Shown piece by piece: positions 55,415 to 64,000 of a stretch of 64,000 bases of DNA. Position 1 is the stretch's first letter. The number at the start of each line of letters is the position of its first letter. The notes under the pieces are model-generated. The model was not told the DNA's origin. It was given only the letters and a program-made list of their open reading frames with translations, and searched no databases. The position numbers and the translations under genes were made by a program. The DNA is taken from assembly GCA_029541985.1 (NCBI GenBank), contig CP095414.1, positions 1,922,001 through 1,986,000 of the forward strand, read 5' to 3'. The stretch comes from Bacteroidales bacterium F22. GTDB lineage: Bacteria > Bacteroidota > Bacteroidia > Bacteroidales > Bacteroidaceae.

Positions 55415-57439
55415 TTACTTTTTCAAGAAATCATCAAAATAAGTGACTATCTTATGCGTCAAATGTACTCTATCTTTTCCACGTACATTGTGTAGATGAT
55501 TTGGATAAATCATCAAATCAGGATAAGTACGAGCATTCACACAGGCTTGAATAAACGACAACGCGTTTTGTGGAACGACTGTTACATCATGGTCATCTTG
55601 AATAACTAATAGATGTCCATTTAAATTTTTGGCCATCTTTTTTAAGTCACACGCTTCATAGCCCTTCGGATTAGTCTGAGGAGTGTCCATATAACGTTCT
55701 CCGTACATGACTTCGTAATATTTCCAGTCTATGACTGGGCCACCAGCAACACCCACTTTGAATGTCTCAGGATATCTAAGCATCAAAGCGATTGTCATAT
55801 GGCCTCCAAAGCTCCATCCATGTACGCCGATACGATTTTGGTCAATGTACGGTAAATTTTTCAGAAAGGCTACTCCTTTCATCTGGTCTTTACATTCTTC
55901 GACACCTAGATGACGAAATGTTACATTCTCAAAATCCAATCCACGATTAGAACTACCCCTATTATCCAAAGTGAAACAGACATAACCATGCTGAGCCATA
56001 TAGATATCTCGTCCACCAGCATCCCAATGATAGGTGTCGTGTATCAATTGAGCGTGAGGGCCTCCGTAGACATAGACGACGGTAGGATATTTCTTAGTAG
56101 GGTCGAAGTTGACAGGCTTCGTCAAGCGATAGTACAAGTCAGTCACCCCATCAGCTGCTTTTATTGTCCCCAATTCTATCTCAGGGGTTTGATATCCTTG
56201 CATAGGGTCTGCCGCATCTAAGATGACTTTATGGTGCTTCGTATTATATAAGTCATAGACTACGGTCTGTCTAGGTACATCATTTGAAGAGTAAGTGTCT
56301 ACAAGATATCGATTGTCCGGAGAGAGTTTAGCTTGATGAACTCCTCTATTACTGCCAATCAATTTGCGCTTACCAGTGCGGTAAGATACACTATATATAT
56401 TACTTTGGAGCGGAGAAATCTCAGTACTTAAGTAGAGAATCTCTTTCTTTTTAGCATCGATACCTATCATCTTCTGGACGAGCCACTGTCCAGAAGTCAA
56501 TTGCTTGATCAGTTTGCCAGAAGTGTTGTAAATATACAGATGATTATATCCATCGATTTGTGATTGATATATAAATTGGTTTTTATCCCAAGGAAGGAAA
56601 GTAATTGGATTTTGAGGTTCCACATACTTCTTGTTTTCCTCTTCTATAAGTACCTTATCTAAGTGACCTGTCTCGACATCATAGCTACATAGTTTACTAT
56701 GATTTTGGTCTCTATTTAATTCAATGAGATACAATTTTTTCTCATCTGGTCCCCATGCAATATTTGTAAAGTATCTATCAGTAGGGTCTCCTGTATTTAG
56801 CGTAACTTTTTTTTCTGTCTGAGTATCATAGATGACTACACTAATCTTTTCACTAGTCATACCAGCCATTGGATACTTCCACTTTTCGAGTTTAGCTACT
56901 CGTTTGGTAATATCGACGATAGGGTAGTCAGAGACTCCTCGTTCGTCTTTGATATAATAAGCAAGGTACCGTCCATTAGGACTCCAAAAAGTTCCTTTGG
57001 AGATACCAAATTCATTTCTAGAAACCGTTTGTCCACAAACAATTCCTTCAGGTTCATCTGTTAATTGAGTTTGGTCTATCCACAGATTATTCCCTTTGGT
57101 ATGTGCGATGAATCCTTGACTACTCCGATCTATGTTTTTGTAGATCCGACGTGTGGTATTTTCTATACTTACAGGGCGAGTCTTATCAATCATTGGAGTC
57201 TCCACCTTTGACACCTTCATATGTTTCGCGTCGAGGATATAGTTCCAATTCTTGTCTGACCAATGAAGTGTGTCTCCTTTCCAATGCAAATCATGTAAAT
57301 AGGCTGGTCTGTACATCGAATAATTTTCCCCTCCAGGAATCAAATCCTCGAGGGTTAAATTTTTCGTTTGCTGTCCGCTTGAAGGTAAAGAAGCCAATGC
57401 CATAATTGCAATACAAATAAACGGTTTAATCTTGATCAT
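55415..57439 (-). CDS. S9-family dipeptidyl peptidase (DPP IV-like)
   Basis: A secreted prolyl oligopeptidase-family peptidase of 674 aa. A signal peptide (IAIMALASLPSSGQQ) is followed by a beta-propeller (about 40-410) and an alpha/beta-hydrolase domain. The catalytic Ser543 is in GWSFGGH; the Asp is in QDDHDVT near 622 and the His in NHLHNV near 654. Such enzymes trim X-Pro dipeptides and support peptide use. Its first 14 bases overlap the end of the RNA methyltransferase gene. Confidence 0.92.
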   Translation of the reverse strand: MIKIKPFICIAIMALASLPSSGQQTKNLTLEDLIPGGENYSMYRPAYLHDLHWKGDTLHWSDKNWNYILDAKHMKVSKVETPMIDKTRPVSIENTTRRIYKNIDRSSQGFIAHTKGNNLWIDQTQLTDEPEGIVCGQTVSRNEFGISKGTFWSPNGRYLAYYIKDERGVSDYPIVDITKRVAKLEKWKYPMAGMTSEKISVVIYDTQTEKKVTLNTGDPTDRYFTNIAWGPDEKKLYLIELNRDQNHSKLCSYDVETGHLDKVLIEEENKKYVEPQNPITFLPWDKNQFIYQSQIDGYNHLYIYNTSGKLIKQLTSGQWLVQKMIGIDAKKKEILYLSTEISPLQSNIYSVSYRTGKRKLIGSNRGVHQAKLSPDNRYLVDTYSSNDVPRQTVVYDLYNTKHHKVILDAADPMQGYQTPEIELGTIKAADGVTDLYYRLTKPVNFDPTKKYPTVVYVYGGPHAQLIHDTYHWDAGGRDIYMAQHGYVCFTLDNRGSSNRGLDFENVTFRHLGVEECKDQMKGVAFLKNLPYIDQNRIGVHGWSFGGHMTIALMLRYPETFKVGVAGGPVIDWKYYEVMYGERYMDTPQTNPKGYEACDLKKMAKNLNGHLLVIQDDHDVTVVPQNALSFIQACVNARTYPDLMIYPNHLHNVRGKDRVHLTHKIVTYFDDFLKK

Positions 57440-59042
57440 TAGTTTCGTCGTTTAGTGCATTCTTAGTCTCTTTTATCTTACGATATATATCTTTGATTGT
57501 ATCTTTTCCCGAAGGTCTTCTATAACTAGAATCTTCTTGTCTACTGTCATCACGTCTGTAGTTGCTACTGTCGTCACGTCTGTCGTTACGTCCGTAGTTA
57601 CTTCTTTCGCTACTTCTGTCATCACGTTTGTATCTACTTCTTTCACCACGTCTGTCATCACGTCCGTAGCTACGTTTCTCACCACGTCCAGTATTTCGTC
57701 CTGTGCTCCGTCTATCATCACGTCGCTTATAGTCAGCAGGACTCATCGTATCTTTTTTAGGATCTTCTCCAGCTTCCAATCTTTTACGATAAGCTTCTGT
57801 TCTTTCCTTCTTTGCTACGCTTCTTTGTTGAGTTTGGTATTCGCGCTGAACTAATCTTTCTTCCGGATTTTCTCCTTTTGCTTCAATCTCTCTAATTTTC
57901 TTGATTTTCATTTTGCCATCAAACAATTCATAGCGACGGAACTGGCATTCAAGAGAACCATTGAATAATTCGACAGATTTGCTAGGTCTCAAACCAATTT
58001 GGTCCATACAATCTTCACGGAACGCTAATATCCATGCTTCGTTTCCACAAAACGCATGTTTTAGACGTTCACCGATGACATGGTACAATCCCAAGATATC
58101 ATTGGTAGATATGCGCTCACCATAAGGTGGATTGGTCACCATAATAGCCTTCTCTTTTGGCTGTTCAAATTGTTGAATAGGTCTTTGTTGTAAGATGATT
58201 TCTTTTGATACACTAGCAGCTTGAATGTTATGTGTAGCGATTTGTATGGCCTGCGGATTATTATCATAAGCATAAATCTTATGTTCAAAATCGCGCTCTT
58301 CACTATCATCGTTATAAACAGCATCAAAACTATTTTGGTCAAAATCAGGCCATTTTTCGAAAGCAAATTCTTTATGGAACACGCCAGGAGCAATATTTCT
58401 AGCAATCAAGGCTGCCTCAATAGGAATAGTCCCAGACCCACACATAGGATCGATGAAATCAGTCTCACCTCTCCATCCAGTCATCAAAATCATACCAGCC
58501 GCGAGTACCTCATTCAGTGGAGCCTCTACAGCTTCTTGACGATAACCACGACGGTGGAGTGATTCACCAGAAGAGTCTAGTGAAATGGTGCATTTTGTCT
58601 CTGCAATATGTACATTGAGATAGACATCTGGTTTATTGATACGTACCGAAGGACGTGTACCATCAATATCACGGAAATGGTCTACAATCGCATCTTTTAC
58701 TTTGTATGATACAAATTTAGAATGACTAAATTCATTGCTAAATACAACAGCATCTATCGCAAAAGTCTTTTTAGAATCTAGATATTTTGACCAATCAAAG
58801 GCATAAACCTTCTTATATACTTCATCAGCATTCTTCGCTTCGAATTTTAGAATTGGTTTTAATATACGAATAGCGGTACGCAAGCAGAAATTTGCTTTGT
58901 ACATCATCTTCTTGTCACCTGAAAAGGCAACCATACGGCGTCCGATTTGTACATCGTTGGCACCTAAGTTAATAAGTTCTTCTGCAAGGACTTCTTCCAA
59001 ACCATAAAAGGTTTTGGCAATCATTTCAAAATTGTCGTTCAT
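57426..59042 (-). CDS. THUMP-type 23S rRNA methyltransferase (RlmL-N-like) with basic tail
   Basis: A SAM-dependent RNA methyltransferase of 538 aa, likely modifying guanosine in 23S rRNA. A THUMP domain (about 45-160) is followed by a methyltransferase with DPMCGSGTIPIEAALIARN near 198-216 and the catalytic NPPYGER near 304-310. After about residue 435 the protein is a low-complexity tail rich in Arg, Asp, Ser and Tyr, which may bind RNA. The tail is encoded by imperfect repeats. It is 20 bp behind cysE and overlaps the DPP IV-like gene by 14 bp. Confidence 0.88.
   Translation of the reverse strand: MNDNFEMIAKTFYGLEEVLAEELINLGANDVQIGRRMVAFSGDKKMMYKANFCLRTAIRILKPILKFEAKNADEVYKKVYAFDWSKYLDSKKTFAIDAVVFSNEFSHSKFVSYKVKDAIVDHFRDIDGTRPSVRINKPDVYLNVHIAETKCTISLDSSGESLHRRGYRQEAVEAPLNEVLAAGMILMTGWRGETDFIDPMCGSGTIPIEAALIARNIAPGVFHKEFAFEKWPDFDQNSFDAVYNDDSEERDFEHKIYAYDNNPQAIQIATHNIQAASVSKEIILQQRPIQQFEQPKEKAIMVTNPPYGERISTNDILGLYHVIGERLKHAFCGNEAWILAFREDCMDQIGLRPSKSVELFNGSLECQFRRYELFDGKMKIKKIREIEAKGENPEERLVQREYQTQQRSVAKKERTEAYRKRLEAGEDPKKDTMSPADYKRRDDRRSTGRNTGRGEKRSYGRDDRRGERSRYKRDDRSSERSNYGRNDRRDDSSNYRRDDSRQEDSSYRRPSGKDTIKDIYRKIKETKNALNDETNDQD
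57538..57724 (-). repeat. Imperfect tandem repeats encoding the Arg/Asp/Ser-rich tail
   Basis: Variants of a GATGACAGACGT-like unit recur at least six times on minus, mixed with AGAAGT and TACGGACGT elements. They encode repeats such as YGRDDRR, RDDRSSERS and YGRNDRR. Repeat number may vary between strains. Confidence 0.7.
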
Positions 59043-59062
59043 TCTCTAATGAAGTTATTGTT

Positions 59063-59995
59063 TTATAAATTTTTGTTAGCTTTAGGTTGTACTATTTTAG
59101 CTCCTGGAGCTACATCACCAGTAATCCATATATTACCACCAATGATAGCATCTTGGCCAATAGTCACTCTTCCTAAAATAGTGGAATTGGAATAGCATAT
59201 GACATTATCTTCAAGGATAGGATGTCGTTCTATTCCTTTTATAGGGTTTCCTTCATTATCCAAAGGAAAACTAAGTGCCCCAAGAGTCACTCCCTGATAT
59301 AATGTGACGTGCTTACCAATAATTGAAGTAGCTCCTATGACAACCCCTGTCCCATGGTCTATAGAAAAGGCTTGTCCTATTTTAGCTGCAGGATGGATAT
59401 CGATACCCGTCTCGCTATGAGCCATTTCAGTAATCATACGGGGTATCAGCGGTACCCCCATTTCATAAAGTTCGTGCGCTATACGATAGTTTGTAATTGC
59501 TTTGATTGCGGGATAACACGCAATGATTTCGGCATAACTCGTGGCAGCTGGGTCGCCGTTGTAAGCAGCTAAGACATCTGTAGCAAGTATTTGTCTAATA
59601 TAGGGTAGTTTCTTAATAAATTGATTGCATATAGTGCGTGCATTTCCCTTCTCTTTTTCTCCACAAACTTGACATTTCTCGTCACCAATCTCATGATTTA
59701 GATGAGATCCGAAGCAGATACCAGCATATATTTGCTTGGTCAATAAGTCATATACTTTCTCAAGATTGACTCCAGTATGGTATTTTAGGGTTGTACAACA
59801 AATGGAAGATTTTCCATAGTAGCCAGGGAATATAATAGAACGGAGTAGGTTGACTATCTTCAACAATTCATTTGCAGAAGGTATGGGTTCTCCCTCTTTA
59901 TGTTGATGAAATAGCCCTTGGTAAGAGTCTTTGCAGGATAACAGCTCCGTTATCTCTGAAAGGGTCTCCGTGATTTTTTCTTGATTGTTATTCAT
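59063..59995 (-). CDS. cysE: Serine O-acetyltransferase
   Basis: Makes O-acetylserine from serine and acetyl-CoA, the first step of cysteine synthesis. The C-terminal left-handed beta-helix is clear: GIDIHPAAKIGQAF, IDHGTGVVIGATSIIG, VTLYQGVTLGALSFP and DNVICYSNSTILGRVTIG. The N-terminal helical domain contains a cysteine-rich insert (CQVCGEKEKGNARTIC). I use the ATG at 59995 (310 aa); the frame runs to 60061 but that extension is not conserved in character. It precedes the methyltransferase by 20 bp. Confidence 0.9.
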   Translation of the reverse strand: MNNNQEKITETLSEITELLSCKDSYQGLFHQHKEGEPIPSANELLKIVNLLRSIIFPGYYGKSSICCTTLKYHTGVNLEKVYDLLTKQIYAGICFGSHLNHEIGDEKCQVCGEKEKGNARTICNQFIKKLPYIRQILATDVLAAYNGDPAATSYAEIIACYPAIKAITNYRIAHELYEMGVPLIPRMITEMAHSETGIDIHPAAKIGQAFSIDHGTGVVIGATSIIGKHVTLYQGVTLGALSFPLDNEGNPIKGIERHPILEDNVICYSNSTILGRVTIGQDAIIGGNIWITGDVAPGAKIVQPKANKNL

Positions 59996-60098
59996 CCCCT
60001 CTTCTTGTTGATGTAAATAGAATGGGTACAAAGATAAGAAATCGTATGGATAAAACCACACGATTCCTTTAGATTTGTATTTATGAACAACCTTTTAG

Positions 60099-62336
60099 TT
60101 ATTCTTGTTCTTCGAGAGCGAAATCAATAATCTTCTTCTCGAGGTTAGCTTTGGCTACCCGAATAGTGATAGGGTCTCCTAAACTATAGACACGATGCTT
60201 TCTACGACCTCGCAAGCAATAGTTGCGTTGATCTAGTTCATAATAGTCATCATCCAAGTCACGACAAGGGATCATACCCTCACATTTATTTTCGTTGAGC
60301 TCTACATAAAGTCCCCATTCAGTGACACCAGAGATGACACCTTCAAAAACTTCACCCACTTTGTCTTGTAGAAATTCAACTTGTTTGTATTTGATTGACG
60401 TGCGCTCAGCTTTAGCTGCTAATTGTTCCATACTAGATGAATGTTTACAAAGGTCTTCGTATTTATTCTGAGTAACAGAACGTCCCTTCTTATCAAGGTA
60501 TCGAGTTAGTAACCGATGAACCATTAAGTCAGGATATCGACGTATAGGACTTGTAAAGTGCGTATAAAATTTAAATCCAAGTCCGTAGTGTCCTACATTG
60601 TGAGTAGAATAGACAGCTTTAGCCATCGAGCGGATAGCAACTGTCTCTATCAGATTCTCTTCTTTCTTACCTTGAACAGTGTCAAGAAGACCATTAATAG
60701 ATTTTGAAAGATCTGTCTTAGACCCGTGGCTATTCAATTTATAACCAAATCGAGCTATAAATTGTTGCAAATTCTCTATTTTATCTGGGTCTGGAGTATC
60801 ATGAATACGGTATGGCAAGACTTTTGCTTTTTTGCTCTTTGGTACATCACCTATTCGTGAAGCTACAGTACGGTTAGCTAGAAGCATAAATTCCTCTACT
60901 AACTTATTCGCCTCTTTTGAGGTCTTGATATACACTCCAAGAGGTTTACCATCTTTGTCTATATTGAATCGGACCTCAGACCGTTCAAAATTAATGGCTC
61001 CTGCTTTATAACGTTTCTTACGTAATATTTGAGCCAAATTGTTCATGGCAAGAATTTCTTCCTTGTATTCACCCTCTCCAGTCTCAATGATTTCTTGAGC
61101 CTCTTCATAGGTGAAACGTCTATCAGAATAGATGACAGTATGTTTGATTCTGCTATTGATGATCTGAGCTTGTTTATCTAACTCGAAAATGACCGAATAA
61201 GCTAGCTTCTCTTCTCCTTCTCTGAGAGAACATATAAAGTTACATAGTCTTTCTGGTAGCATAGGAATAGTCCGGTCCACTAAATATATAGATGTAGCGC
61301 GTTTCACCGCTTCCTTATCTATGATTCCTCCTTCTGGTACATAATGTGATACATCTGCGATGTGTACACCTACCTCATAATTTCCATTGTCAAGTATCTT
61401 CAGAGAAAGGGCATCATCAAAGTCTTTTGCATCCTTAGGGTCAATAGTGAAAGTGACTGGTTCTCTGTAATCCTCGCGTTTAGCAATCTCCTCTGGTGTA
61501 ATCTCAGCCGGAATCTTATCAGCAGCAGCTTCTACATTGGCTGGGTACTGATAAGGTAATCCAAACTCAGCAAGTATAGCATGCATCTCGGTATTGTTTT
61601 CTCCTGCCTTTCCGAGGATGTCTATGACTTCTCCCGTAGGATTCTTTGCACGTTCAGGCCATTCGGTTACTCTAACAATTGCTTTATCTCCCGAAACTCC
61701 TTTTTTGAGTTTATTCTTTGGGATAAAGATATCGTTTGCAAGCGTTCTATCTTCAGTAACCAAGAAGGCAAAATTTTTGGTCACTTCAAGAGTACCTATA
61801 TAAGTATTCTCAGCTCGTTCTAATATTTCGATGACCTCACCTTCTGTATCTTTATGATGTCTTTTTGCATACAAAGCCACACGTACTTTATCTCCTTCCA
61901 TAGCCCTAGCAGCATTACGCTCTGCGATAAATATAGTGTCATTTTCTTCATCATCATCAGCCGTTATCACAGTATTGACATTGATTCCCTTTTCTATATT
62001 CGGTTCATCAGGGACAAAGAAGTTTTTCCCATTGCGCTTGCGATGAAAAACTCCCGTCATCTCTACATGTCTTTCCAGTCTTTGGAATACGTTCTTACTA
62101 ACCTCAGTAATATATTCATCAAGACACAACTCGTCCAAAACATCTTTACATAACATTTTCATTGGATGAGAAGTCATTCTCAGATTTCTGAAAATCAGTT
62201 TAAGTGCAAGTTGCTCATTTGGATGTTCGTTGAACATCTGAACGACTTTGGTTGACAAATCCTGTTTGTTGATTCGTTTTCCACCTTTCTTTTCTCTTTT
62301 TTTAGAGTTGTTGGAGTTAGTACTAGATTTCTTCAT
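60099..62336 (-). CDS. rnr: Ribonuclease R
   Basis: A processive 3'-5' exoribonuclease that degrades structured RNA. Cold-shock domains lie at about 85-240. The RNB catalytic domain has the metal-binding aspartates in DPKDAKDFDDALSL near 299-312. The S1 domain is at the C-terminus (GEVFEGVISGVTEWGLYVEL near 659). Length 745 aa is normal. It has its own promoter and begins the long minus-strand run to queG. Confidence 0.95.
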   Translation of the reverse strand: MKKSSTNSNNSKKREKKGGKRINKQDLSTKVVQMFNEHPNEQLALKLIFRNLRMTSHPMKMLCKDVLDELCLDEYITEVSKNVFQRLERHVEMTGVFHRKRNGKNFFVPDEPNIEKGINVNTVITADDDEENDTIFIAERNAARAMEGDKVRVALYAKRHHKDTEGEVIEILERAENTYIGTLEVTKNFAFLVTEDRTLANDIFIPKNKLKKGVSGDKAIVRVTEWPERAKNPTGEVIDILGKAGENNTEMHAILAEFGLPYQYPANVEAAADKIPAEITPEEIAKREDYREPVTFTIDPKDAKDFDDALSLKILDNGNYEVGVHIADVSHYVPEGGIIDKEAVKRATSIYLVDRTIPMLPERLCNFICSLREGEEKLAYSVIFELDKQAQIINSRIKHTVIYSDRRFTYEEAQEIIETGEGEYKEEILAMNNLAQILRKKRYKAGAINFERSEVRFNIDKDGKPLGVYIKTSKEANKLVEEFMLLANRTVASRIGDVPKSKKAKVLPYRIHDTPDPDKIENLQQFIARFGYKLNSHGSKTDLSKSINGLLDTVQGKKEENLIETVAIRSMAKAVYSTHNVGHYGLGFKFYTHFTSPIRRYPDLMVHRLLTRYLDKKGRSVTQNKYEDLCKHSSSMEQLAAKAERTSIKYKQVEFLQDKVGEVFEGVISGVTEWGLYVELNENKCEGMIPCRDLDDDYYELDQRNYCLRGRRKHRVYSLGDPITIRVAKANLEKKIIDFALEEQE

Positions 62337-62390
62337 ATTTTATATATATATTCTGTTATTGTTATCCTTATTTTATCTCTTCACTACCAA

Positions 62391-62420
62391 CAAATATACA
62401 GTTTTTAATAAGAAAAACAA
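62391..62420 (-). promoter_or_regulatory. Promoter of rnr
   Basis: On minus, TTG (complement of 62418-62420), a 19-nt spacer, then TATATTTG (complement of 62391-62398), 54 bp before the rnr ATG. Confidence 0.65.
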
Positions 62421-62455
62421 CTAATGAAGGGGATTTTCACTCAGAATAGATGTCG

Positions 62456-62476
62456 TATATTTGGTCAAATATTTGA
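62456..62476. promoter_or_regulatory. -7-like element and 12-bp palindrome upstream of the symporter
   Basis: TATATTTG (+, 62456-62463) is followed by the perfect palindrome TCAAATATTTGA (62465-62476). Position suggests a promoter with a downstream operator for the symporter gene, but no clear -33 was found. Confidence 0.35.
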
Positions 62477-62563
62477 TATATCAGTAAATATTATCTTTAT
62501 TACTGTCACTTTTCTGTATATTCGCACTAGCAAGTATTAATTTGAAAATAGTTTTTGTAACAT

Positions 62564-64000
62564 ATGAGCCCTACAATTATTCTCTTAACTGTGTGTAGTT
62601 ATCTAGCACTTCTTTTCTTATTATCTTATCTCTCAGGTAGAAACACAGGTAATGCTGATTTCTTTGTAGGTGGTCGTAAGTCTCATTGGCTGATGGTAGC
62701 ATTTGCCATGATTGGGTCGTCTATCTCTGGCGTGACTTTTGTCTCTGTACCTGGCATGGTTGCTACAAATAGCTTGTCGTATCTACAGATGATCCTCGGA
62801 TTTATGGTCGGGCAATTTATCATTGCATTTGTCTTAGTCCCTTTATTTTACCACATGAAACTAGTTTCTATCTATGGATACCTTAGAGAACGGTTTGGTA
62901 TCCGTGGATATAAGACAGGAGCTTGGCTATTTTTGATTTCTAAGATGCTCGGCGCAGCTGTTAGACTCTATCTCTTCTCATTAATCATGCAATTTTTGGT
63001 TTTCGAACCCTTTGGACTTCCCTTTTGGCTCAATGTATCCCTCTCGCTACTTCTCATAGTACTTTACACTTTTCGAGGAGGGGTCAAGTCGCTCATTTGG
63101 ACAGACTGTCTCAAGACTCTATGCTTATTGTTAGCCGTAGGATTAAGTATTTATTATTTGATGAAGGGACTCGATTACTCTTTTTCAGATATGATTACTC
63201 ATGTGCAAGAGAATCCGATGAGTCGTTGGCTCTTTCTTGACGATGTCAATAGTAAAAGTTATTTCTGGAAACTCTTTTTTGCAGGTATCTTCATCATGAT
63301 AGCCACTACTGGATTGGACCAAGATATGATGCAGCGCAATATCAGTTGCCGCAATTCTCGTGAGTCCCAGTTGAATATGTTTGTAAGTGCCATCATGCAA
63401 TTCATCATCGTAGCCTTATTTCTATTCCTCGGTATCTTACTATACTCCTATGGTGAAGCCTATCATATAACCCTTCCTGCTGAATCAGACAAACTGTTTC
63501 CTATGCTTGCCACTCGAGGCTTCATGCCTACAATCGTAGGGGTGTGTTTCGTTATAGGACTCACGGCATCGGCTATCTCATCTGGCGGGTCAGCACTCAC
63601 TGCATTGACCACTTCGTTTACGATAGATATCATCGGTACCTCGCATAGCAATGATAGAAACATTACTCGACTACGTCACCGCGTACATCTGCTGATGGCT
63701 ATCGTGATGGGTATTGTGATGGTCAATTTTCATATCCTCAATAGCACAAGTGTTATTGATGCTGTTTACACGTTAGCGAGCTATACCTATGGGCCTATCT
63801 TAGGACTCTTTCTCTTTGGTTTGCTTTCCAAACGTAATGTGCGTGATGTATGGATTCCTTTTGTTGTCATCCTTTCACCAATCCTCTGTTATGTCCTTCA
63901 GTTAAATGCAAGTAGATGGTTAGGTGGTTACCAATTCTCCTACGAATTGCTTCTTGTCAATGCTTTTATCGTCTACGTCGGATTATGGATTTTCTCTTTA
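62564..64000 (+). CDS. Sodium:solute symporter (SSS family), 3'-truncated by window edge
   Basis: An inner-membrane Na+-coupled transporter, 479 codons visible and still open at base 64000. It begins MSPTIILLTVCSYLALLF with helix 1, then GRNTGNADFFVGGRKSHW and GSSISGVTFVSVPG, which is the conserved SSS core near residues 30-70. RGGVKSLIWTD near 168 and SAISSGGSALTALTTSF near 341 are typical sodium-site segments. About 12 hydrophobic helices are visible. The substrate cannot be predicted. The first ATG after the promoter-like region is used. Confidence 0.88.
   Translation, partial: MSPTIILLTVCSYLALLFLLSYLSGRNTGNADFFVGGRKSHWLMVAFAMIGSSISGVTFVSVPGMVATNSLSYLQMILGFMVGQFIIAFVLVPLFYHMKLVSIYGYLRERFGIRGYKTGAWLFLISKMLGAAVRLYLFSLIMQFLVFEPFGLPFWLNVSLSLLLIVLYTFRGGVKSLIWTDCLKTLCLLLAVGLSIYYLMKGLDYSFSDMITHVQENPMSRWLFLDDVNSKSYFWKLFFAGIFIMIATTGLDQDMMQRNISCRNSRESQLNMFVSAIMQFIIVALFLFLGILLYSYGEAYHITLPAESDKLFPMLATRGFMPTIVGVCFVIGLTASAISSGGSALTALTTSFTIDIIGTSHSNDRNITRLRHRVHLLMAIVMGIVMVNFHILNSTSVIDAVYTLASYTYGPILGLFLFGLLSKRNVRDVWIPFVVILSPILCYVLQLNASRWLGGYQFSYELLLVNAFIVYVGLWIFSL

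Noticed and set aside
57538-57724. CRISPR-like array
   Set aside because: The repeats are short, degenerate, lie in a coding frame and have no unique spacers.
57537-57854. Plus-strand ORF with a Val/Thr/Ser-rich repetitive translation
   Set aside because: It is the antisense shadow of the Arg/Asp/Ser-rich tail of the RNA methyltransferase; its repeats come from the same DNA repeats.

Overview
The window looks like core chromosome of a Bacteroidota bacterium, most likely order Bacteroidales. Three things point there. Several genes and both tRNA genes are preceded by the Bacteroidota-type promoter (TTTG, about 19-23 nt, then TAnnTTTG). Gene families typical of this phylum are present: DUF3108, DUF4271, DUF4292, DUF2723, a DUF6427-like protein, a START-like domain protein, DUF4369/TlpA-like and GlsA/GlsB-like acyltransferases. 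Gene neighbourhoods also match the phylum, for example aroQ-pyk-methyltransferase-rbfA-LolC/E and LOG-DUF4271-hemD-rnpA-yidD-TatD-tyrS. The DNA is moderately AT-rich throughout. I saw no insertion sequence, prophage, CRISPR array or rRNA. I cannot name the genus.

Layout. 1-8 kb: end of a DUF3108 protein, a palindrome-rich 475-bp spacer, cysS and mnmA (divergent), a probable glycine-lipid operon (glsA-glsB), a flavodoxin/ferredoxin fusion and an SDR-like protein. 8-13 kb: tRNA-Met(CAT), a START-like protein, an LptF/LptG permease, ribBA and an aminotransferase. 13-20 kb: two glycosyltransferases on + facing the minus-strand unit aroQ-pyk-O-methyltransferase-rbfA-LolC/E permease. 20-31 kb: xerD, an abundant-looking TPR/OmpA-like lipoprotein, a thioredoxin-fold lipoprotein without CxxC, a ComM-like ATPase, LOG, DUF4271, hemD, rnpA, yidD, TatD, tyrS and tRNA-Gln(TTG). 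31-35 kb: a Ser-type sulfatase downstream of a cation/proton antiporter. 35-40 kb: asd facing the unit fadD-like, prfB (programmed +1 frameshift), a 58-aa membrane protein and a CYTH protein. 40-48 kb: an M20 hydrolase facing dut-TPR-DUF4292-EnvC, then divergent dgt, tcdA and a LolD-like ATPase. 48-62.3 kb: a long minus-strand run of queG, polysaccharide deacetylase, DUF2723, DUF6427-like, purD, DPP IV-like peptidase, RNA methyltransferase, serine acetyltransferase and rnr. 62.5-64 kb: a sodium:solute symporter running off the right edge.

How it fits together. Most genes serve translation and RNA metabolism (cysS, tyrS, prfB, mnmA, queG, tcdA, rbfA, rnpA, rnr, a THUMP methyltransferase), nucleotide-pool and cofactor metabolism (dut, dgt, purD, ribBA, hemD), or envelope building (LptF/G, LolC/E, LolD, YidD, EnvC, glycosyltransferases, DUF2723, glycine lipids, lipoproteins). 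No clearly new multi-gene system is evident. The items most worth following are the glycine-lipid pair, the uncharacterised 58-aa membrane protein, the DUF2723/deacetylase cluster, the palindrome shared by dut and dgt, and promoter elements abutting start codons. Database searches were not possible, so family names rest on motifs, lengths and gene order read by eye.
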